In this document: positions 58,108 to 64,000 of the stretch, in pieces
Layout of the letters: each line of letters opens with the position of its first letter
Numbering within the stretch: the stretch's first letter is position 1
Translations under genes and position numbers: made by a program
The notes under the pieces: generated by a model
What the model was told of the DNA's origin: nothing
The model's input: only the letters and a program-made list of their open reading frames with translations
Database searches by the model: none
DNA from: Bacteroidales bacterium
GTDB taxonomy: Bacteria > Bacteroidota > Bacteroidia > Bacteroidales > P3
Reading direction: 5' to 3'
DNA: 64,000 bases
Assembly: GCA_024400665.1 (NCBI GenBank)
Contig: JAKSML010000001.1
Span: 37,614-101,613 of the forward strand

Positions 58108-58703
58108 TGACACGGATATTTATTGAGGCAAAGCACAAAAACACTACTGAGTCCGTTTTCATTACCACACTTCTGAAATATCTTGGTATAGAGGCGTCAT
58201 CCTTTGAAATCTGTTGGGTTGATGGGAAAGATAATCTCATAAAGAATGAGGTAAAGTTTCGCGAGAACACCTTAATGGGAGGACGTAATATCATCATTTT
58301 TGATGCAGATACACCTTCCACTGGTTGTGGCTATACTGCTACCAGAGAAAGAATTCTTTCCACGTTCCCAGATGATGTTATTATTGATGATTTATATTTG
58401 TTTCCTCACAATCATGATGATGGTATTTTCGAGAATCTTTTGGAGGACCTAGCCTTGAAGGATGTTCATTCAAAGTTTTTTGATTGTTTCAACGATTATG
58501 AACTTTGTTTAGGTGATAAATATGTCTCTCCAGACCTCAAGGGGAAATTGCACACTTACATGAGTGCACAGAAATCCTTGTCAAATACTCAGCGAAAGGC
58601 ACTTGGAAGTGGACAATGTCTGTTTGATGATAAACGTTTTTGGAATTTCGATGTGGTTGAATTACAACCCCTTAAGGATTTTTTGGCAGCAAATGTACGA
58701 TAG
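58107..58703 (+). CDS. DUF3226 (Toprim-like) protein, partner of the ATPase
   Basis: The 198-residue protein shows a Toprim-like order: MTRIFIEAKHKNTTESVF (conserved Glu), ICWVDGKDNLI, NIIIFDADTPS (DxD), and DLYLFPHNHDDGIFENLLEDL. This matches the DUF3226 family that accompanies OLD-type ATPases. In OLD-type systems the Toprim unit is a metal-dependent nuclease; that role is inferred here. Coupled to the ATPase gene by a 1-base overlap, the pair resembles a split OLD protein in the same general class as PARIS AriA/AriB, though AriB carries DUF4435, not DUF3226. Confidence 0.8.
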   Translation: MTRIFIEAKHKNTTESVFITTLLKYLGIEASSFEICWVDGKDNLIKNEVKFRENTLMGGRNIIIFDADTPSTGCGYTATRERILSTFPDDVIIDDLYLFPHNHDDGIFENLLEDLALKDVHSKFFDCFNDYELCLGDKYVSPDLKGKLHTYMSAQKSLSNTQRKALGSGQCLFDDKRFWNFDVVELQPLKDFLAANVR

Positions 58704-58767
58704 GATTCAGTCGTTCAGCATCCATTTAAAAGATTCTAGCATTAGTAATTTGTAATCCACCAGATTT

Positions 58768-60825
58768 ATGCCAAATCAACAATTAGGTTCTAGCTTGAAA
58801 GGACGATTAAGAAATACAGATTTACCTGTTGCAAAGTCGTTGTATCCTTTATTTGAGGCGGTTGTTAATTCAATTTATGCTATAGACGACCGTGTTGAGG
58901 CTGAAGATTCATTTAATTCGAATGAAGCCAGAATACGTATTATCATAAATCGAGAAGGGGGAAGTGATTTGTTTGGTGGTAAGGTGGAAATACATTCAAT
59001 CACAATTGAAGATAATGGAATAGGCTTTGACGATGCAAATTATAACTCTTTTTGTGAACTGGATTCTATGTATCGTGCATCGCGTGGTTGCAAGGGCATC
59101 GGCAGATTATTATGGCTTAAGTGTTTCTCTTCTGTAGAAATAGATAGTTGCTACAAGGATAGTGGTGGTGACAAGAAAAATCGCCACTTCATATTCTCAG
59201 CAGATGGCATAATTGCTTTGGATGAAGAAAGTGTAGCAGATAAAGATCTTGGAACCAAGGTGGTTCTTAAAGGTATAATTGATCCATATAAGGCATTAAT
59301 CTCTAAAATGAGCCAAGAAGCTATCGCAAAGGCCTTATTTGAACATTGTTTGTGGTTTTTCTTACGAGAGGGCTCGTGTCCAGATATTAGAATAATTGAT
59401 GGAACAGACCCGGCAACCAACTTGAATGAGATATACGAAAGTTATTTGTATAGCGATTTGTCTAATACTGATACCTTTGAGATTGGAGGCTCAATATTTA
59501 ATGTGTTGCATGTAAGGCTCCAAAAATCTGAAAGCAATAATCTTATCTCATATTGTGCAGGGAATAGAATAGTTAAAGATGAAAAGATTAAGGATATTGT
59601 GGGATTATATGATTCTGCTATTGAAACGGAAGATGGTTCTTTTTATTACAAGTGTTTTGTAACATCTCCATTTTTTGATCAGCATGTGTCGCCTGACCGT
59701 TTTTCTTTCTTAATCCCAGAACAAAGAGAGAATGAGAATCAGCGAGATGCTTTAGAACAAATATACTTTGGTGACATACGTAAGAAAATTCTTGAGGCGA
59801 TTTCAACATTCTTAAAGCCGTATCTTACTGATAATATAATAGCAGGACGTGAGAAGTTATGCCAATTCGTTGATAGTAAAGCCCCTTATTACAAACCACT
59901 TCTTGCCGGTCTGGCAGAGGAGGAACAAGTGATAAACCCTAAAGCTACAGACAAAAGCATAGACTCTTATTTACATACGAAACTAGTAGAGAAAGAGCAT
60001 GCGCTTATAGAAGAGGGCCATGATGTGCTCAAAATCAGAACTGGAGAAACTGAGGAAGACTTTAGAACAAGGGTAGATAAGTATTTTGACGATGCGCAGC
60101 AGCTAAAGCAAACTGATTTGGCAAGATATGTATTGCATCGTAAGTTTATTCTTGAGTTGCTCGGTGACGTATTAGGTACTGACGCAAATGGTAATTATTG
60201 TAAAGAGGACAGAGTTCATGAAATTGTAATGCCAATGCGCGCTACTAGTGATGATGTGAATTTTTTGGATAACAATCTTTGGATTATTGACGAACGTCTT
60301 GTATTCCACCATTACTTAGCATCAGATAAGACATTTAAGGCAATGAGAGTAACAAATTCCGAATCCGGAAGGAGGCCCGATGTCTTAATAGAAAATATTT
60401 ATGACAATCCTATGCTTGTTACAGAAAAAGACACACCTCCTTTCGCGACTTTGAGAATTGTTGAGTTTAAACGTCCCATGCGTGACAATATAGAAGCGGA
60501 GGATAGCACCAAGAACCCAATTGACCAATGTATAGATTACGTCGAGAAGATTAGAACGGGGAAAAATGTGACAAAGAGTGGTCGACCCATTAATATCTCA
60601 GAGGAGGTACCTGCATATTGCTATGTTATCTGCGATTTGACACCATCGATGCAGTCTGTATGTAGAAAGCATGATTTGAGAAAGACCTATGATAATCTTG
60701 GCTATTTTGGCTATAAGTCAGAGCTTCGCATATATTTTGAGGTCATATCTTTTGACCAACTGCTCAATTCTGCTAATGAGAGAAATGCGGCATTCTTTAA
60801 CAAGTTGGGAATATCACATGATTAG
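58768..60825 (+). CDS. GHKL (Hsp90/MORC-like) ATPase with nuclease-like C-terminus
   Basis: The 685-residue protein carries the Bergerat ATP fold. Motif N is LYPLFEAVVNSIYAIDD (Glu30, Asn34), the second motif is ITIEDNGIGFDD, and the lid is RGCKGIGRLLWLKCF. About 350 residues of middle domain follow, with an acidic/helical stretch around EEDFRTRVDKYFDDAQQL. The C-terminal part has GRRPDVLIENIYD and then TLRIVEFKRPM, the D...ExK spacing of PD-(D/E)XK nucleases. Together they suggest an ATP-gated nuclease. The gene starts 64 bases after the DUF3226 gene on the same strand, so it may belong to the same operon. Confidence 0.75.
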   Translation: MPNQQLGSSLKGRLRNTDLPVAKSLYPLFEAVVNSIYAIDDRVEAEDSFNSNEARIRIIINREGGSDLFGGKVEIHSITIEDNGIGFDDANYNSFCELDSMYRASRGCKGIGRLLWLKCFSSVEIDSCYKDSGGDKKNRHFIFSADGIIALDEESVADKDLGTKVVLKGIIDPYKALISKMSQEAIAKALFEHCLWFFLREGSCPDIRIIDGTDPATNLNEIYESYLYSDLSNTDTFEIGGSIFNVLHVRLQKSESNNLISYCAGNRIVKDEKIKDIVGLYDSAIETEDGSFYYKCFVTSPFFDQHVSPDRFSFLIPEQRENENQRDALEQIYFGDIRKKILEAISTFLKPYLTDNIIAGREKLCQFVDSKAPYYKPLLAGLAEEEQVINPKATDKSIDSYLHTKLVEKEHALIEEGHDVLKIRTGETEEDFRTRVDKYFDDAQQLKQTDLARYVLHRKFILELLGDVLGTDANGNYCKEDRVHEIVMPMRATSDDVNFLDNNLWIIDERLVFHHYLASDKTFKAMRVTNSESGRRPDVLIENIYDNPMLVTEKDTPPFATLRIVEFKRPMRDNIEAEDSTKNPIDQCIDYVEKIRTGKNVTKSGRPINISEEVPAYCYVICDLTPSMQSVCRKHDLRKTYDNLGYFGYKSELRIYFEVISFDQLLNSANERNAAFFNKLGISHD

Positions 60826-61045
60826 CATTTTTTCTCATTGTTGGAACTTGGAAGCCACTTCCTTCATTTATGAGATCATTGATATGCATATTTTGCCTTG
60901 GACGGGGGTGATTTAGTAGGTGAGGAGTTCGGCATTCGCCTTTGGCGTTAGAAATGAGAAGCCGATGTTTGGTAGCCTAAAATGGTTGGAACACCAGCAA
61001 TTAGTTCAGTAGATGCTGTGTTAGTGAGCAAACTAAAATAGAATT
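60826..61045. other. Gap before the DUF4062 gene
   Basis: The 220 bases hold no gene. No clear TAnnTTTG box is seen, so the DUF4062 gene could be transcribed from upstream. Confidence 0.5.
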
Positions 61046-63694
61046 ATGGATCAAAAGAAAATAATAAAGTGCTTTATAGCCTCTCCTGGCGATACTATCA
61101 AGGAGAGGAATATATGCGAAAAGGTTTTTACTGAGATAAATACCGGTATTGGAATCCCCTATGGATTCGAATTGAAATCATTAAGATGGGAGAATGATGT
61201 GCACCCTGGTATTGGCGTAGATGGCCAAGATGTAATCAACCGTCAGATTGAGGGTAAGTACGATTTGTTTATAGGAATAATGTACACGCGCTTTGGGTCA
61301 TCTACAAATCGTGCGGAATCAGGTACCGTGGAGGAGTTCAATTTGGCTTATGAGAAGGCAAAAGAACTCAAGACTATGGAGATTATGTTCTATTTTAATG
61401 ATCAGCCCACTAGTCCAAGTAAGATTGATTGGGAACAATATTCTAAAGTTCAGAAATTCCGTGATAATGTGGTCGGGCAGAAGTGCATGTATTGGATGTA
61501 TGATGGTCCTGAAGATTTTGAGAATCAGCTTAGAAAGCATTTGAATCAGTATTTCAACGATCAGTTTACAAGCGGAGACAGCAAGGCTGCAGAACTACAG
61601 ACTCGCATTCGGTTCGTATTAGAAGAGCGCTTAAATCAAGCACTGAAGTTGTTTAGTGGGCAACCACGTATATGGGTAGAGCCTACTCTTAGTGCTAAAA
61701 GTGAGATTTCAATAAATCCAGATGATAATGAGACCTCAAGTATTGACATAAAGGATTTGCTTACAAATCCGACATCAGTTATTATATCAGCTCCACCACA
61801 GTTTGGCTTAACCTGCTTGTCGCATTATCTGGTTCTCGAAGCATGGAAACGTGGATGTCATTGGCTTTATGTGGATTCGAGAAAACTTAAGGCTCATAAC
61901 GTGGAGCAATATAAGAACAATGATTATGCAGAGTTAGGCCTCAATCAAGATACCCCAATTGATGCTGTAATTGTGGATGAGTGGAATCCATTAGACAATG
62001 GCGCAGTTAAGAAGTTAAAGGCAATATGTGATGCTTTCCCTCATACTCCAGTTCTATTGATGCGCACCATTGAGGGAACAAAATTTCTTAAAGGCGCACA
62101 AGCAGAGGAAGTAAAGATTGATAGAAAATTTGATTTTCTCACATTGCTTCCAATGACTCGTAATCAAATGCGTTATGTGGTAAAGAAGTATAATCAAGTA
62201 GCAAAAATTGCGGATGATGATGTCCTTTTGGAGAAGGTTGTCAGTGATATAACTACCCTTAATATTCATCGAACCCCACAAAACTGCTTCACACTTCTAA
62301 AGGTTGATGAGAAGAAATTTGATAATAATCCAGTCAACAGGTGCCAAATGTTGGAGGATGTCTTGTATGTCTTATTTGAGTTTACGGACTTGCCTCGTTA
62401 CAATACGAAACCGGACGTGAAGGATTGTCAGTTTGTGATGGGATGCTTCTGTGAAACCTTATTACGTGAGAATAGAACATCTTTTACGTATGATGAGTTC
62501 ATAAAGAAGACAAGAGAATATTGTTCAAACAATCTGATTGACTTGGATGTCAAATCACTATATGATGTGCTATACCAAAATAGCATTTTGTTAGAGTGGG
62601 ACGGAAATGTGACATTTAAGTCAGCCTTTTGGCTTCTATATTTTGCGGCTAGACGTATGCATGGCAACAAGGAGTTTGCTGAATACATCTTCAAGTCAAA
62701 AAAATACTTGGATTTTCCTGAACTTATTGAATTCTACACAGGAATAGATAGAAATAGAACCGATGCTCTCGATGTATTGTTGCAAGATATTAAGGATACA
62801 TGTGACACTGTATTCGCAAGAATCTCTATACCAGACACATTCAACCCATATCGTTTTGCCAAATGGAATCCGGCCCCAGAGCAGATCGAGAGAATGCAAC
62901 AAGAGGTTAGTGATACGGTAATGAGTTCTGGGCTCCCTGTGGCAATCAAGGATAAGTTCCAAGACAAAGGTTACAATCAGTTAGTCCCTTATAATCAGAA
63001 CGTTGTTATTCACGAATTTTTTGAGGAGTACTATGTTTATAATTTGATGCAGGAAATTCGCTCTTCATCTAGAGCACTGCGTAATAGTGACTATGCAGAT
63101 GCTACTATTAAGAAAAGACTGCTTCAAGAGATTTTAAGAGGTTGGCTACAGATTGCAAAGGTTCTTTTCGCCCTTATTCCCGTATTAGCTTCGAAAGGAC
63201 GAGCTGAGTATGGTGGCGCAGGCTTTTTGCTTTCAGATGATTTTGGTAATTCAGAAGAAGAACGTGCAAAAGATATTCTGTTTGTAATTCTCACAAATGT
63301 GGTGGGATTCTTTAAGGATGATATCTATGCTTCCAAAGTCGCACCCTTATTATACGATGCTTTTGAGCATCCTGCGACACCACTCGTTAAACAGCAATTG
63401 GCATTATTATTAATAATATGTCGTCCCAACCAATGGTATTCCCATATTGAGAAATACATCATTGACTTACCTAAAGACTCATTCTTTTTGTTTGAAGTCC
63501 TTAACGAGATGCGCGCTCAATATTGTTTCGGATTCTTGGAAGAAACAGATTTGAGAGTTTTACCTAACCTGATAAAAAAGTGCCTGGCAAAAAATAGTCT
63601 AGGCATTAACAATCCGTCTCCTGGACAAGTAAAAAAAATTCCATCTTCTTCTCTTCCCAAACGCCAAAACGAAGAGAATCATGAAGATGAATAA
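61046..63694 (+). CDS. DUF4062 - STAND-like NTPase protein (defence candidate)
   Basis: The 882-residue protein starts with a DUF4062 domain, a TIR-related fold: KCFIASPGDTIKERNICEKVF, RWENDVHPGIGVDGQDVINRQI, YDLFIGIMYTRFGSST and ESGTVEEFNLAYEKA. From about residue 240 it has an NTPase-like region with IISAPPQFGLTCLSHYL in the P-loop position, IDAVIVDEWNP as Walker B (near 306), and winged-helix-like and helical C-terminal parts. The P-loop lacks the GK(S/T): Leu replaces Lys, so nucleotide hydrolysis may be lost. DUF4062 with STAND-type domains is known in anti-phage and NLR-like proteins. The last 30 residues are polar. Confidence 0.75.
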   Translation: MDQKKIIKCFIASPGDTIKERNICEKVFTEINTGIGIPYGFELKSLRWENDVHPGIGVDGQDVINRQIEGKYDLFIGIMYTRFGSSTNRAESGTVEEFNLAYEKAKELKTMEIMFYFNDQPTSPSKIDWEQYSKVQKFRDNVVGQKCMYWMYDGPEDFENQLRKHLNQYFNDQFTSGDSKAAELQTRIRFVLEERLNQALKLFSGQPRIWVEPTLSAKSEISINPDDNETSSIDIKDLLTNPTSVIISAPPQFGLTCLSHYLVLEAWKRGCHWLYVDSRKLKAHNVEQYKNNDYAELGLNQDTPIDAVIVDEWNPLDNGAVKKLKAICDAFPHTPVLLMRTIEGTKFLKGAQAEEVKIDRKFDFLTLLPMTRNQMRYVVKKYNQVAKIADDDVLLEKVVSDITTLNIHRTPQNCFTLLKVDEKKFDNNPVNRCQMLEDVLYVLFEFTDLPRYNTKPDVKDCQFVMGCFCETLLRENRTSFTYDEFIKKTREYCSNNLIDLDVKSLYDVLYQNSILLEWDGNVTFKSAFWLLYFAARRMHGNKEFAEYIFKSKKYLDFPELIEFYTGIDRNRTDALDVLLQDIKDTCDTVFARISIPDTFNPYRFAKWNPAPEQIERMQQEVSDTVMSSGLPVAIKDKFQDKGYNQLVPYNQNVVIHEFFEEYYVYNLMQEIRSSSRALRNSDYADATIKKRLLQEILRGWLQIAKVLFALIPVLASKGRAEYGGAGFLLSDDFGNSEEERAKDILFVILTNVVGFFKDDIYASKVAPLLYDAFEHPATPLVKQQLALLLIICRPNQWYSHIEKYIIDLPKDSFFLFEVLNEMRAQYCFGFLEETDLRVLPNLIKKCLAKNSLGINNPSPGQVKKIPSSSLPKRQNEENHEDE

Positions 63695-63774
63695 TTATCA
63701 AAGATAATGTGACAGACAGATACATTAGACGGCAACATTAGCATAAACCAAGTTCCACAAACTTTAAAAACCTC

Positions 63775-64000
63775 ATGATCTACCACTACACCTCCATGCT
63801 GGCGATGATGAGCATCCTAAGCGATGCGGCGGCCAGCGAGTAGATGTGCTTTTGGGCGACAAGGTATGACTGTTTTGTGGATCATGAGGAGTTTAAGTTG
63901 GGAGTTGAGACCATAAGAAGATTGCTCCCCTCTGTTGAGAAGTCACTACAACCAGACCGGCGAATTGCTCAGCTGATTGATTGGAACATGATAAAAGACA
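63775..64000 (+). pseudogene. DUF2971-like protein, 5' part, interrupted by one TAG codon
   Basis: From ATG 63775 the frame reads MIYHYTSMLAMMSILSDAAASE, then TAG (63841-63843), then in the same frame MCFWATRYDCFVDHEEFKLG and onward to the window edge. YHYTS...IL and FWATRYDCFxDHEEFxLG are the two conserved N-terminal segments of DUF2971 proteins, found in mobile and defence regions. Because both segments sit in one frame, the TAG is a point change (for example CAG to TAG), not a frameshift. The gene may be dead, or translated from the second ATG without its first motif. It continues beyond the window. Confidence 0.65.

Overview
This window is chromosomal DNA from a member of the order Bacteroidales; a Prevotellaceae-like host is my guess. 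The basis is the recurring promoter -7 box TAnnTTTG ahead of many genes, the near absence of Shine-Dalgarno signals, a short primary sigma factor without region 1.1, a ribosomal protein S16 with a long Ala/Glu tail, Bacteroidetes-type TraR/DksA, LptC and SUMF1-like proteins, and a RecQ-UvrD fusion helicase. No tRNA, rRNA or CRISPR array was seen.

Layout. 1-942: 3' end of a GH2 beta-mannosidase. 943-1981: gene-free, repeat-rich. 1982-7189: exonuclease-RecQ-UvrD fusion helicase. 7389-10854 (minus): secreted SUMF1-like protein and ornithine aminotransferase. 11001-12728: double ABC ATPase of a peptide importer. 12909-14617 (minus): DksA-like protein, rimM, rpsP. 15017-19791: ribF, LRR protein, nitrilase and mutS2, packed as one operon. 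19908-20408: lipoprotein. 20666-22890 (minus): ffh-folD. 23049-24578: primary sigma factor and rsmG. 24579-25458: second repeat-rich gap. 25459-36800: GH3 glycosidase, membrane protein, outer-membrane barrel, HisJ-type phosphatase, two lipoproteins, a secreted protein, thiamine pyrophosphokinase, an HD hydrolase, Vsr and a TSCPD protein, mostly separated by hairpin repeats. 37588-48847: an envelope operon (pth, coaX, outer-membrane protein, TPR protein, lptC, ComEA-like, lpxD, two SGNH proteins, MBOAT acyltransferase). 49051-52618: DUF4143 ATPase and an LtaS-like sulfatase. 53380-56212 (minus): phage-type lysis/fibre islet. 56814-64000: AT-rich probable defence island.

Two things stand out. 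First, most gaps from 27 to 53 kb hold one modular repeat class: inverted-repeat arms built from short iterated words (gtgaact, aattctc, taatgaa, ttaagag, aaagaat) around a GC-rich core resembling GGCTGCCGC or GTCATTTGTCAG. Pieces of the same repeats lie in frame inside genes (LtaS-like sulfatase, thiamine pyrophosphokinase, GH3) and supply the signal peptide of one lipoprotein. Second, the right end holds a probable anti-phage island: a truncated C5 cytosine methyltransferase, an OLD-like ATPase plus DUF3226 Toprim pair, a GHKL ATPase with a nuclease-like C-terminus, a DUF4062/STAND-like protein whose P-loop lacks its lysine, and a DUF2971-like frame interrupted by one TAG codon. I know of no named system with exactly this gene set, but I could not search for one.
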